Assembly (NCBI GenBank): GCA_023213315.1 | Contig: JAKCPI010007950.1 | Span: 1 to 64,000 of the forward strand | From: Euborellia annulipes | Lineage: Eukaryota > Arthropoda > Insecta > Dermaptera > Anisolabididae | Direction of reading: 5' to 3' | Length of the DNA stretch: 64,000 nucleotides | Part shown: piece after piece, positions 1 to 11,822 of the stretch | How the letters are laid out: each line of letters starts with the position of its first letter | Numbering within the stretch: position 1 is the stretch's first letter | Notes under the pieces: generated by a model | Seen by the model: only the letters and a program-made list of their open reading frames with translations | What the model was told of the DNA's origin: nothing | Databases searched by the model: none | Translations under genes and position numbers: made by a program

Positions 1-633
1 TTTATTCCGCTAGCTAACAAATTCTCTAACATGTCTAATCAACAGTATTTAAAAATTTATATTCCTCAATAAAAATAGTTTCTGAAAGGAGTAAGTAAAT
101 ATGTTTGTAATCCCATGAGAGAGTTGGGTTGGAATAAAACGGTTCATTTTCATAAGCATCTCTGCCTCAAACAGCACAAGATGACGATAGATCATTTCTG
201 CCATCTCTTTTGCACTATCCCCATCTCTTTCCCACTCACTGGTCTTCAATCTCCCCCCTCTCACTCGCTCCTTTTATGCAAACTTTGTCGGTAAACACCC
301 ATCCTTTTTTGCGGCACGCCTCGGACATATATATATAATATGTTAGATAAATGTGACTACTGGGCTTTGTAGCAGCCCCGACTTCGCACTTGCTACTTTC
401 TACAACCTCCTCTCCCTCTCCCTATCTACCTGTGACCCTAAATTAAATAAAAATTTTTTTTTAAATTATGATACAAGATTTTTATCCGAGAATAAATTAA
501 ATTTTTTATTTATTTAACCTCAATGATTAATTTATTCAGGACATTAAATATGCAAAATAATAAACAATAATAGAAATGGTTCGAAAAAAAAAACATTTTA
601 TATTCGTATAAAAGACACGGTAAATTAAAAAGC
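1..633. other. AT-rich DNA, no gene seen
   Basis: AT-rich sequence with short homopolymer runs. The 71-codon frame at 49-264 on the minus strand has no recognisable domain and reads like chance. I see no repeat copy here. Confidence 0.5.
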
Positions 634-1280
634 AAAAATCTGGTGTGACTGGCGCACAGCTCACAACTTTCGATTACCGAAGGTCACACCAGATTTTTTG
701 TGTCGACATATATTTAGTTCCCGACAGTACGGAACATATGAATTCAGATGTAAAATTTATAAGTATGGGAAAATATTTATATTTTGTTACCATGGCAACC
801 ATTTCTCCTATCTTTCCTATGAAGCACAAGAGTAAAGTGTGCTTCAGAAGGTTTCAATGACAAAATGAGAATATACATTTTAAAGAGAATCCAAAAATTA
901 ATTGATTAATGAATTTAAAAAAAAAATCGTTAGAGTGAATTTTGAGAAAATTGAAAAAAAAAAAACTGAAAAAGTACATCAGTAAAGTACTAGTACTCTT
1001 TGGCCGATTTCGATTAAAAGCTTATTTTTCCGGTCCCGGGGGTGTTTAACTTAAATATAAAATTTCAGCCTCTTAGCTCAATTCCTTCATGCTTAAAATT
1101 GAACACACACACACACACACACACACACAGACCATGTCGCGAAAACCACTTTTTTGGATTCAGGGGACCTCAAAACGTGATATCCATCAAAATCTCGACA
1201 TCGAATTTTTGACATGAATCCAATACTTTCTATATATATATATATATTACATATATACATAGGTAAGAGAAAGTAAAAAT
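634..1280 (+). repeat. Family A dispersed repeat, near full length
   Basis: One of about 15 copies or fragments of an unclassified interspersed repeat. In order: a 5' hairpin module beginning AAAAATCTGGTGTGAC; a conserved body containing GTTACCATGGCAACC and CAGTAAAGTACTAGTAC; a (CA)n run at 1103-1129 followed by ACCATGTCGCGAAAACCAC; then TCAAAATCTCGACATCGA; and a 3' end in which CTTTCT and AGAGAAAG face each other around a TA-rich loop. I see no coding capacity. The class is unknown: hairpin ends suggest a non-autonomous DNA element, but no clear target duplication was found for this copy. Confidence 0.8.
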
Positions 1281-1394
1281 TTATTATGTCGGAGAAATTA
1301 AATAATCGAATCTATGGACATTGATCTGGACTTGAGGGAGGAGACAGAAAAAATTATATAAAATTTTTGTTTGAAAAGAAACCAAACGTTCAAA

Positions 1395-1523
1395 TCTAAT
1401 AAGTGGGAAACTAAATATATCTCGACACAAAAAACCTGGTGTGAAAAGCACGGTGCACAACTTCCTCTTACCGAAGGATTAAAGGGAGTTGTGTGCTGTG
1501 CGCCAGTCACATCAGATTTTTAT
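1395..1523 (-). repeat. Family A 5' hairpin module, inverted
   Basis: Reverse-orientation 5' end of family A (CTAAATATATCTCGACAC, then the hairpin at 1428-1523). With the copy at 634 it makes the segment 634-1523 end in facing TCTGGTGTGAC-type sequences, so the pair may be one larger element with terminal inverted repeats. Confidence 0.7.
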
Positions 1524-2665
1524 ATTTTGTAAATTAATCAAATGTAGAAAAAAAATTCCACTCTGCATTAGAGGATAAAGAATGCATTTAGAAAGAGAAC
1601 TTTTTACTGGCTGTAATCATGTGTCCAGTAATATTTTCTCCACACACGGCAACATTGTTATAGAGATAATATTGCCGTGCTGGTCGAGCAATATTGCTGT
1701 TATTCGAGTTTCCATCTCAAATGGAAAACATTTTATTCGTTGCGTAACGTATATTTCCCTCTCTCTTTAAACACTCTCTTTCTCTTACATTTGGAGTTGT
1801 ATTAATAAATAAAGATATGGAATTTGAAGATCAAAAAATAGAAGAGGAAAGTAGATTAATAAATTTAATTGCTTCAAACGAGGCAAGTCATGTCAAAGAG
1901 TCCGTAGACATTTGATAAAATGAATAAGGTGCACCAATGATTTGTTTACTATTTAACCCAGCTGCCGTCCATCCATCATTCCTTATCAAAATAGACCCGG
2001 TCAATCATCTCCAGCAATCAATTTGTATATTATAATTTAAGAGCTTTTATGATGTTAATCATGAATTTCTCGAAATAATTTTATATTTTAACAGAGTTTG
2101 TTTTTTAAAACACGATTTGGCAATGATATGGGAGGATGTTTAATATAAAATATTGCTGCCATTTGTTTTGATATATTCAATTTAATCTAATGATCTTTTT
2201 TTTTTGCTTTTTGGCTTAAATTCAAACTGATATGAAAAAAAAAGGCAAGTTTAAATTATAAGAGTGGGGGAGGATCTATTTTGTACTTGTTTTACCCTTG
2301 TTTCTTGAAATAGGGAAAAATTTGTCTTATATTTCAAATGAAATCAATAACTTCAAGTATTTATAGAGATCAAATTTTTTAAATTAAATAGCAGGTTCCC
2401 GTAGATCTTTTCCATTGCATTAAAAAATAATGTCTGCACTCATTTGTAAAACAGGAACGCGTCGCCCATCGCCTTTGAACTTTAAGAATTTTCAAAATTT
2501 TCTTAAAACCTTATGCATTCTCTTATTTTCGCCACAAGGGACTAAATTAATTTCATATTCCAATAAAATTAGAAATTTATTGGATGATAGCACTCACCCA
2601 GGACTGAATGTATTCAGGAAAGGTGTAAATAGGCCACTGCAGTCCAATAGAAAAACAAAATATAT
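1524..2665. other. AT-rich DNA, no gene seen
   Basis: No recognisable repeat or gene. The frame at 1582-1770 (+) and a 32-codon frame starting at 1816 (+) have no family resemblance that I can name. Confidence 0.45.
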
Positions 2666-3320
2666 AAAAATCTGGTGTGACTGCCGCACCAAATTTTTCG
2701 TGACGACATATATTTAGTTTCCGCCAATATATTAGAATTCAAGATATAAAATTTATAAACAGAAAAATATTTATATTTTTTTACCATGTCAACCATTTCT
2801 CCTACCTTTCCCTATGAAGTAACAAGAGTAAAGTGTGCTTCAAACAATTTTGAGAGCAAAATGAGAATATACATTTGAAAGAGCATCTAAAAAATAATTG
2901 ATTTTTGAATTTTAATCAAAATCGTTAGAGCGAATTTTGAGAAAATCGAAAAAAACTGAAAAAGTACATCAGTAAAGTACTAGTACTCTTTGGCCGATTT
3001 TGATTAAAAGCTTATTTTCACGCTCCCGGGGGGTGTTTAACCTAAATATAAAATTTCAGCCTCATAGCTCAATCCATTCATGCTTAAAATTGAACACAGA
3101 CACACAGACAGACCATGTCGCGAAAACCACTTTTTTGGACCCAGGGGACCTCAAAACGACATCGAATTTTTGGCATGAATCCAATACTTTCTCTCGCATG
3201 TTGAGCGTAAACGACAGATCCGTGGTGCGACTCCCGGCGGTACCTACATCTTTCCCTTATTTAAATTAATAAATACTTGGTTATACTTTCTCCTATGTAT
3301 ATATAGAAAGAGAATGTAAA
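2666..3320 (+). repeat. Family A dispersed repeat
   Basis: Second long family A copy, with the same block order as at 634. The 5' hairpin is collapsed to a short form. The 3' end is split by an 89-bp insertion at 3194-3282 flanked by a perfect 10-bp duplication. Confidence 0.8.
3194..3282. mobile_element. 89-bp insertion with 10-bp target duplication
   Basis: ATACTTTCTC occurs at 3184-3193 and again at 3283-3292, while other family A copies carry it once. The inserted 89 bp is GC-richer at its left half (GTGGTGCGACTCCCGGCGG) and AT-rich at its right. A direct repeat of this length without terminal inverted repeats fits retroposition, for example a truncated SINE. The parent element is not identified. 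Confidence 0.6.
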
Positions 3321-3398
3321 TATAGTGTTTTTAAAAGTTTCACTATATGTGGAATAAAATTTAAGCCTTAAATTTAATATTTATAGCGAATGCGAGAG

Positions 3399-3667
3399 TA
3401 TTATCAGTAACAGCCAAAAGTGTCCACTCTAGCAGTGCACCCTATCGGTGAGAAAAAAAACAACCATAAAGTTTAGAGAGAGCAGGTGCTTTTTAATGGA
3501 TATTTAAAGGTATGATGTTAATGATAATTAAATAATGAAAAATTATTATGTGTAAGGTTTTATTATGTGATTTATGTGTTGGACGCATAATAAATAAGGC
3601 GCTTGCTCTAATGTCTCTAAGCTTACAGAGAAAGCAAATGGATACTTTTGGCTGTTACAGATAATAT
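3399..3667. mobile_element. MITE with 28-bp terminal inverted repeats
   Basis: The ends at 3399-3426 and 3640-3667 are inverted repeats that share GTAACAGCCAAAAG and differ at two positions. No coding sequence lies between them. Flanking duplication is unclear; the ends begin TATTATC, so a TA target is possible. Superfamily not assigned. Confidence 0.75.
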
Positions 3668-4334
3668 ATCGAACGTCTTTCTTAGAACATACTTTAATAA
3701 ACCCAAAGCCTAATTTATCCAAATAGTATTAATTCGAATTGATATTACTCAATATGACTTGGCCATGTTCAAACATTATCGGCGAGCTATGTTATTAATG
3801 ATAATAGCAAACGGGGTGGATTCAGCTCAGCTACCCATCTCACGTTTGTTTGGCAAATGCAGTCCGATTCACTGAGAAGGAAAGCATCCTGTAGTCAAAT
3901 AGCGCATCGCCGAATGGGGGAGGGGGGGGGGAGGATCCCTTGCAAGGGATGATTAACAAACATGGAAATGGGCCGTTTGCAACTGAATGGTCAATTTATG
4001 CCCTTTAATGGAATCTCAAGTGAAACCGTCATTCAATGTTAAACGTAAATCCGTTTAGAAAAGATTTCTTAAGTCTCACTGATGGATAAAAAATTTATAC
4101 AACGCTCTTTGGTAAATAGAGTTGGGATGGATTTGAAAGCGAAAAAGTCGGATTAAAAGGAATCCTTCTTAAAGGAAAAAAAAAAAAGAAAATAGTAAAA
4201 AGAGATCTAAAATAATTATTTAATGTTGATCTATTTATTTATTTGAATATTTTATTGGTACTCTAATAAATTTTGCAAAATTTCAATTTCACAACAAAAG
4301 AATCGAATTTCAACTTAAAGTACAGTACCTGTAC
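3668..4334. other. No gene seen
   Basis: Mixed sequence with a G-rich run near 3916-3933 and AT-rich stretches. Nothing recognised. Confidence 0.4.
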
Positions 4335-4615
4335 TAATCTATTCTCTAAGCAAAAACGTTAATTAATTTTAACACTTGCTTCCCTCAAATTGCTAATCGG
4401 TAAGCAAAAAGACAATGCGTTAACATTTTGTCAATAGTGTTAAAAATTAATGTCATGTCTAAGGAGTGCCTTTAATATTTTAACGCCATATTTAATGCAT
4501 AAAAATGGCGTCTTTAACCTAAAAAGTAAGGTTAGTATTTTGACAACTTTGAGATAAAGGAAACATGTTAACGTCGCTGTTAAAACTTTGTTTAGAGAAT
4601 AGCATTTTTTAACGC
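4335..4615. mobile_element. Family M MITE, diverged
   Basis: Diverged copy of the element seen best at 41,963-42,368. Shared blocks are GGAGTGCCTTTAATATTTTAACG, read in two parts, GGCGTCTTTAACCTAAAAAG, and TTTAGAGAATAG near the right end. The ends are inverted forms of TCTATTCTCT..AACG. It is rich in GTTAAC/TTAACG motifs and non-coding. Confidence 0.65.
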
Positions 4616-4709
4616 TGGTGTGTCAGATGGCCTACTAGATTGAAAATAACAAATTAAGTTAGTAATTCGCGAGAGGTTATCGAAGGGTGTAAAAATAAAA
4701 ACAAGCAGA

Positions 4710-4998
4710 CAATGGCGGATCCAGGAGTTTCTCGGGGGGGGGGGATTTGGTGTGACTGGTCGCACAACACACAAATTTTTTCTTATTATCGGTAATTTAA
4801 AGGGGTTCTGTACTTGTTTACCAGAATATATATACAAACCAAATTTTTAAGTATTAGTTTATAAAATTTTATATTAAAAATACAATTTTTTTCCCCAAAA
4901 AAAATATTTTTCTAAAGTCTCGGGGGGGGGAGGGGGTAATTACCCCCTTTATTATTGGTATTGTGCCCCGGGCGCGAGTTAAGCTCGCTACGCCATTG
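4710..4998. mobile_element. Chimeric hAT-like MITE
   Basis: Left end CAATGGCGGATCCAGGAG and interior (ending ..GGGGGTAATTACCCCC) belong to the hAT-like family here called H2. The right end, GGGCGCGAGTTAAGCTCGC then TACGCCATTG, belongs to the hAT-like family here called D. The interior also carries the family A hairpin motif (GGTGTGACTGGTCGCAC). I infer a recombinant or nested element. No matching 8-bp flanks are seen. Confidence 0.55.
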
Positions 4999-5096
4999 CC
5001 CAATGTTAACCCATTTTTGTAGAATGACCCTTAAAGTGTTTTCTTATTTCCTTTTTAATAAATTTAGACAAGCCGTCATTAAGTTGTTTCTATTTT
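4955..5096. repeat. Left arm of a ~140-bp inverted repeat
   Basis: Matches the reverse complement of 5853-5990 through the hAT D end and on into flanking DNA (CCCAATGTTAACCCATTTTT, then TAGACAAGCCGTCATTAAG). The match includes non-transposon flank, so it reflects a local inverted duplication and not two independent insertions. Confidence 0.7.
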
Positions 5097-5149
5097 AAAG
5101 TTACCTTCCCCCCCCCTTGTATCCCCCCTGCAAGCAGAAAACAGCTATC

Positions 5150-5285
5150 TTCATATTGATCGTTAACATCTAGTGCTAAAAAGTAAAATGTTAACTTTAA
5201 AACCTTGTATAGAGAATATCATTTTTTAACACTGACGTTATTAATTTATTTTTTAGCACCCAATTTATGATGTTAACGCCTTTTG
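5150..5285. repeat. Family M fragment
   Basis: Contains TATAGAGAATATCATTTTTT and the GTTAACGCC-type ends of family M. Truncated and followed directly by a family A 3' end. Confidence 0.5.
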
Positions 5286-5415
5286 GATACAGACACACAG
5301 ACACCATATCGCGAAAACCAAAGTGGACTCAGGGCTCGACATTGAATTTGTGACATGATTCAATATTTTCTTTCTCTATATAGGCTATATATAGGTAAGA
5401 GAAAATAAAAATTTA
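5286..5415 (+). repeat. Family A 3' fragment
   Basis: Begins in the CACAGACACC..CGCGAAAACC block and runs through CTCGACATTGAATTTGTGAC to the facing CTTTCTC/AGAGAAAA end. Confidence 0.7.
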
Positions 5416-5852
5416 ACCTCTCCGAAACAGGTAAAGATAATATTTGAAAAAATTATTAAATCTTTAAATTCCTAAAGTCGTCGAGTTTGTCTAGAAACGA
5501 AAATGAAAATTGACATGTCTTTCTCGTTTTCTCCCCCTAATTTGCAGAAGTTATCATCATCCTTACAGGCTGATCATTAATGCAAATGATTTCATCTTTT
5601 TAAAGGCTGTCTATTCGAATCGAAACTTTTCCCGACATTTTATTCATCATCGCAATCCGATTATTTATCTAACAGTAAGATGAGAATTGCCAGCCTCTGG
5701 GTTTCTTCATCAGCTATTCTGATGGCCTTACTAATTAAGATATGACAAAAGACATTTATCACCCCGGGAAACTCCAAGTAGCGATTTTAATTATTTAAAA
5801 AATCATAATTATCTTTTTAGGCGTTTTCAAATGGAAAAAAAAAACTTTAAAA
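5416..5852. other. No gene seen
   Basis: AT-rich, no repeat or frame that I can assign. Confidence 0.4.
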
Positions 5853-5990
5853 TTGAAACATCTTAATGACGGCTTGTCTAAATTTATTAAAAAGGAAATA
5901 AGAAAACACTTGTCTACAAAAATGGGTTAACATTGGGTAATGGCGTAGCGAGCTTAACTCGCGCCCGGGGCACAATACCTTTTTAGCGCC
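5853..5990. repeat. Right arm of a ~140-bp inverted repeat
   Basis: Partner of 4955-5096 and continuous with the left end of the complete hAT D element at 5938. Confidence 0.7.
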
Positions 5991-6207
5991 CCTCCCCATT
6001 CGAAAACCATATAATATTATATGTAAAATATACAAAATTATTATATTACACTAGCACTAAATTTAAAATATATTTTTCAGAAATCAATTATAATAAAAAT
6101 AAAAATTATCCAGCAATTTTTTGATTTGCGGACCATTTGGCACCCCTTTGTGAGTAGCGCCCGGGGCATGATGCCCCCCTTGCCCCTCCCCCCTCGCTAC
6201 GCCACTG
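5938..6207. mobile_element. hAT-like MITE, family D
   Basis: About 270 bp ending in ..CTCGCTACGCCACTG on the right and, slightly decayed, TGGCGTAGCGAGC on the left. Subterminal GCCCGGGGCA-type blocks and a TA-rich centre match the copies at 24,182 and 32,014. CAGTGGCGTAGC ends are typical of hAT MITEs. Flanking duplication is not clear for this copy. Confidence 0.75.
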
Positions 6208-7238
6208 ACTGGGGTCGAATTTGAAATGCACAATTTGTAGCTTTGATTTCCATTGCTTGTAATGATTTTGATAGACAATAAATTAACTTTATAGTTGTAT
6301 AATATAAGATATTTTTCAAATTTAACATAAGTCAAGGGACTGACGCTCGGATTGAGGTAAGCGACTTTGAAATAAAAAAAAAAATAATGTAAATTTATTT
6401 AAAATCAAAATTTATGACTTAACAACGTTTAATAAAGTATCTTAGGTTATATAGATATGGATAATAATGATATAAATCTAATAGTTAAAATTAAATTTGC
6501 ATTTAAATGATCAATTTTTGTCCTGGTGCATGCCAGGGGACTGACTTTTTATTGTTAAAAAGACGAATAATTTAATTAAATTTTTTAAATTTCAATATTT
6601 ACCATGTGTGCCCAAAAATTATTAACTTTTGTTTTAAAAAAAAATTCAATATGTTTGATAGTCTCTGAGCTATTTGCAGAAAACAATCCGAATTGCCCCT
6701 TTACCTTGAAAAATTTCACCGAAATTATCTCAATTTTCCAAACAATTTAAAAAATTTAACAAAAGATGCTAAAAATTAGCCATTTTTTTTTATTTTATTA
6801 TTTTTTTTTTTTTTATTAAAAAGATTTATTTTAAGCATAAATCTCTAGACCTTCTCTGTGTTTTGTTTTGAAGATGGATGATTTTTTAATTTCAAGCTCT
6901 AGACGATTCATCTACGTTAAAATAACATAAAGTTTAGAATGCAATTTACCTGGGAAATTAAAAATAAAACATAGAAGGGAGAAGGGAATGGAATAAAATA
7001 AGCCCTCCAACAAACGGAAATAATAAATGGTGGCGACGTTAGAGCTTCCTTTAGAAAGTCATTTACATAAAAATCAACGATGGAATACTTTTCTTTTTTT
7101 TTTTTTGTTATTTTTTTCTTGAAATGAAAAACACGAGGAATTGCTAATTGAAAAGATCTAATGATATACTTTAAAGAAAATCAAATAGGTAGAAAGAATG
7201 AACAAAGCAGCTAGTCTATATTTCAATTTATTAATAAA
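6208..7238. other. AT-rich DNA, no gene seen
   Basis: Poly-A/T runs and no recognised repeat. Confidence 0.45.
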
Positions 7239-7285
7239 CCAGGGCCGACGTTTCGGTCACATATGGGACCATCTTCAGGGCCAGG
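7239..7285 (-). ncRNA. Small hammerhead-ribozyme motif
   Basis: Read on the minus strand: core CTGAAGA, one extra T, stem II GGTCCC/GTGACC with one mismatch and loop ATAT, core GAAA, then CGTC. Stem I has an inner GGCC/GGCC helix, a small internal loop and an outer AACC/GGTT helix. Stem III is reduced to a single C-G, as in small hammerhead variants known from Penelope-like elements. All core residues are present. Confidence 0.7.
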
Positions 7286-9924
7286 TTAATGTCTGAAAAT
7301 ATATTTGGCGAGGATTATATATATTTTCAGACTTCAGTAAAAATATGACATTTATAAAAACTAAATTTATTTAAAGAAAAATCTACATAGGGTAGACTAC
7401 CCTTTAATCAAGGGGCAAAAAATTGCAAGTCTTAAGAAAATTTGTAGAGTGGGAAAATAACTTGGGAGGGAGGGGGTGGCCTTTAAACAAACAGAAATAA
7501 AATTAATTTTTATATAAAATTCTAAATGATTTTAATGAGAAAAACAAATGAAATTTTATTCTTTAATTTATTTTTATAATTGAATGGGAATTAATGAATA
7601 TCTATAAGGGGATGCGTGAGCCGAGGGGGGTCGAATTATATCTAAAACTACAAACAAAGGAAATATATTCATGATACGAAGAACGGATTTACAGGCTTGT
7701 GGCATGTTACGACACAGAAACGTAAGCAAATTTAAAAAATCATCTGAATTTTTACACTTATAATTAGGGGAGGCGAGTGAAGAAACTGCTTAAGAAAATC
7801 AGGCATTCAGACAGTGAAAAAGAAAATTCCACCTCCAAAAATCTCACTTATTACTAGGCCACTGAGGAGAGATAAAAGTTTAGGAATTTATATTTTCAAT
7901 TATTAAATAATAATTTCTTATTAAATATTATAGGAGAATATAAATTCTCTGTTAGAGGGGTGGAGGGTGAGGAGGGAGGGAAAGAAATCAATTTACAAAA
8001 AAATAATTTTCTATTTTCATTTTTAAAGAAAAAAACTATTTTGTTTATTAGAAGGGGTGATTTACACCCTTGCTCACCCTCCCTCTGGGGTACACGAATT
8101 CATCATAGAGTTATATTTAAAAAATTGGATAATTTTATCAGTTATTATAAGAGAGGAAAATAAAATACAAAATTACTTTAATTCGTTATGCAAATGAGAT
8201 GTGAAAATATTCATTACCTTAATAATAAGATGACCAAGTGGGGAGTTTGGTGGATGAATGTCTTATTTGCACAAATCATAACACAATATAAAATAAACTT
8301 AAACACACACACGAGAGAGAGAGAGTGGAGCTGAACCGAATGACTCATGGCTCGACTCAAATTCAACCGCCTGACAGGTAGGCAGCCAGCAAGCATGTTC
8401 TAGAAGCATTGCTCTCTGAGTGCCCAAGAATTAAAATTATCAAAATAAATTCTCTATTTATAAAAATTCTATTCACTTGCAAACTAACGGGGTTTTATTC
8501 CGTTGGGAATAAATTCGAAATTAAATAACTATTAAAAGACTCACTTCATTTATCCACCCTTAAAATCCCCCAAATCCCCCCCCCCCTTGGATCTAAATGT
8601 TAATGTTTTTTAACTTTTCACTTCTCTGGACCTTCTGAAGAAATGTTAAGGATAATTTATTCCTTTTCAACCCTCCAAATTTGATTCATGGCCCTATAAT
8701 TATCGAAAAGGGGTGGAAATGAGTAGGGTCTCTACCCCGAAAACGGTACGTGGTGGGGGAAAACGAAGGTCATATTTGGATTCAGGAGCTCATTTTACTT
8801 AAGAATCTGAAGAAATTATCTCGTGGTTTTTTTCCTGCCGCACAGTGTTATTTGTCTTAAAAGTCTTAAAGTTCAGTGCTTAAAAGGTGAATTTTCTTCT
8901 TATTTTAAATTAAAAAATTAATTATTTTATTAAGATCATACTTCTTTTTCATTTCTTTTGTCATTTTCTTCTTATCGTTTGCAAGTGTGACGTCACAGCT
9001 ATTATCTGTTCGGGTGATGTTATTAGTATTAGTAGTCAGAGCAGATTTTGCACGAATGGAGAAGAGATCATCCCCTGCTCCCCCCATTCCATTGAAACTC
9101 GTTGAATTGGATTAGGAAATTTAATTAAAAAAAAAAAAAAAGGTGATTCTAAAAGTTGACAAAAATGTATCAAGCATTCTAATCCAATTTTATCTTATTT
9201 TAATCAAAAAAATTTGCATTTTTTTTTATACTTCACGACAAACAACAGATTACATTGAATTAAAAATTCAATTAATCTATTAGAATAAGAAGATCCGTTG
9301 ATCTAACTAAAATGGAAAAACCAAACTTTGGAATTTTAAATTAATAAAAAAAAAAATTCACTTTTCTAAACTATAGACTAATTTCAAATATAGAAAATAC
9401 TGAATCAAGAAAAACGAAAAAATGTTAAATTCTACTCAACATTATTTTTTAACTTATTAAAAAAAAAATGGAGTCTTTAAATATTTATTTTAAAATCCTT
9501 TTCAGAATCGTGGTAGAGATGGAAATTATTATTAATCCTCTTTTTTTTTTATTAATCCCTAAATAAAAAAAAAAAAAAATCTCTTCAAGTTGCGCAACCT
9601 GCTTTTATATAAAGCAATTTTATATTTAAATTTCATTGAAGGGTTGAGAGAAAAGTGATGTAATCAGTAAGAAAAAAAAAATGCTTAAACGATTCACAGA
9701 TGCGTGTTTAGCAAAGTAAATTTCTACCAAGATAATAAATAAATTTGCAAATTTTATTTTCTACTTGATAATAAGGTAAGCGGCATTTTTAAAATTAAAT
9801 TTCAAATACATTTAGAATGTTTTCTCATTCAAACCTAGAGTCTGAAGAAAAGGGTTGTTTTAATATACCCCCTTCCAAGTAACTCTCGGAAGGCTTAAGA
9901 GGAAATTTCAACCTCGTAGCTGAC
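7286..9924. other. AT-rich DNA, no gene seen
   Basis: Contains poly-purine tracts, a C-rich run near 8578-8587 and a short (CA)n(GA)n tract at 8304-8326. Frames at 7960-8163 (+) and 8905-9087 (-) have no family features. Confidence 0.45.
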
Positions 9925-10165
9925 CATATGTTTAAGAAAGCTAATATGGCTATGTTAGACAATCCTTAATGTTCTCTTAAATGCATCAGCGGTATGGGGA
10001 ATGAATATGAATGAAAATTTAGAAAAAGGACAAGTAAACTTTTTAAAATCAATATATTGCCTAAATAGATCCCAGGTTACATTCTCAGGAAGGAATTTCA
10101 ACCGTATAGGGGTAATCACTAAAGACCGGACAAAAAAGAACAAAAATATAGAAAAAAATGCTTAA
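9925..10165 (+). pseudogene. LINE ORF2 C-terminal remnant
   Basis: The plus strand encodes a peptide ending in a stop at 10,163-10,165. It contains NVLLNASAVWGMN and QVNFLKSIYCLNRSQ, which resemble the region after the reverse-transcriptase palm in some non-LTR retrotransposon ORF2 proteins (pattern: LLYGSEVWG, then QnkFLK, then L..sTp). The upstream part, KKANMAMLD, lies in another frame, so there is at least one frameshift near 9955. No endonuclease or RT catalytic motifs are present. The clade cannot be assigned from this scrap. Confidence 0.5.
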
Positions 10166-10267
10166 AAAAGCATACAAATCTTGAATAAAGTTGTTCAATA
10201 AGCATAAAATTGAAAAAAGAGCATCTCATAAGCAACTTTAGTAAAAAACTCTACTCTTACCAATGGC

Positions 10268-10460
10268 AAATACAAGGGGGGGGGGGGGGATAGAAAGAGT
10301 AATTACTTTCCATCCCCGGAGATTTGAGATAAATATGTTTTTTGGAAATTAAATTTTATTTTTATTATATAATTTTATTTGTATTCCCTCTGGTAAACAA
10401 GTACAGAATGCAACTTTAAATAACAGAAAGTAAGAGAAAGTCCAACCCCCCCCCCCCCCT
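10268..10460 (-). mobile_element. hAT-like MITE family H2, decayed
   Basis: C/G-run ends enclose TTTTATTTGTATTCCCTCTG and AAACAAGTACAGAATGC, blocks shared with the complete copy at 19,524-19,765. The TIRs are badly decayed. Confidence 0.6.
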
Positions 10461-11822
10461 TAATTGACTCTCATAAAAATATCTGTGCCTATAATTCGTT
10501 TGTTTGTTCATCTGAATATTTTCTTAGCCTGCAGAAATTTTAAAACGAAATGTTAAAAATGACCAAGATAGAAAATAAAAGAAGAGGGTCTGCCGCAGGC
10601 GGGCCCGAGCCAGAGTAGGGGGTCCAGGGGGGGGGGATTTACGCACTTGTCGAAGGATTTGCTTTACATGAACGTTTTTGCTGCATGTTTTGAATTATTT
10701 TTAAAAATTATATAAATATACGTAAAATAAATTTAAATAAGCATGAAGGGAAAAAAAAGCATAAAAAAGCAATCTCTATACACTTGGTATATGACCACAG
10801 ATATACATGTACTACCAAAGATATCTTATGGGAGAATGTTGAACCTCAGCGAATCCGACCCTTTGGAACTAAACGGGATTTATTAAATTAAAAGTTTTTT
10901 TTCACTGTTTTGGGCAAAAATGACCTCTGGGATCGACAAAATCGGGAAGAAATGATTAGGAATATAGGGGGATTGGCTGACGAACTCCAATTTTATTAGT
11001 ACCAGGCAGACAATGAGAGGGTGTAGGCTTCATCCTTCGCCCCTTGTATCTGGATTGCGGGTTTGGGGATCCTTATAATATGATGAATATTTGCACCCAG
11101 CAAGAACAGCCAACCCGAGATTCCTAAAATTTTATGTAGTAAGTAGAAGCCACATCATAGACTCGACAATGGTACCGGTTATGTTCGTTTTGCAATAGAC
11201 ACCTGAAAGAAAGTCTCTTTCAAATAATATTATGTCCCTTATATCATCCGCTAAAGAAAACTTAGAAGAAGAGAAGGGGAAGGGCTGGTTGTGGAACAGA
11301 GTTCTCAGACCCCAGAATGAGAAAGAGGTCAGAGCCCTTTTTTGATTTGAGTGGCAGGAGCAACGCATCTGCTAGAGTTTATCTTGAACGAATAGATTCA
11401 AAAGTTTAATTGTTCGAGCTCTGGTCCCTTGCCTTTGGATGGCAGTTTTCGCGAACCAGGGAAAACACTGAAAATATTGTATAAACTCAACCCTCAATAT
11501 ATACAAAATAAATAAATAATTTTAATATACCCCCTCTCAAAATGAGAAAACTTTAAGTCAGCGATGATATTGATCAAGTAAATTTTAAAGAAAAATTTGT
11601 TAAGTCTATCCCTTGGAGAAGTATTGATGTCAAAACAATATAAATGTGACCGGCAAGCAATGAACTGAAGAGAAAGAAATAGACTCAACCTTGAAAATGA
11701 CATTAAAAGAAACAAAAGTTTTTCCAAAAGAAAAGAAAAAAAAAACAGAATTTCTAAGGAAATTGAGAAAATCAAAAATAAAAAAAAACCAAGTTAAGAA
11801 TTGGATTAATAAAAAAATGTAA
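10461..11822. other. Unassigned, with weak coding-like patches
   Basis: GC-rich patch at 10,585-10,640 (GTCTGCCGCAGGCGGGCCCG) resembles Helitron-type GC-rich ends but is not diagnostic. On the plus strand 11,130-11,340 reads through with one internal TAG and encodes a charged segment (KENLEEEKGKGWLWNRVL). No family is recognised. Confidence 0.35.
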
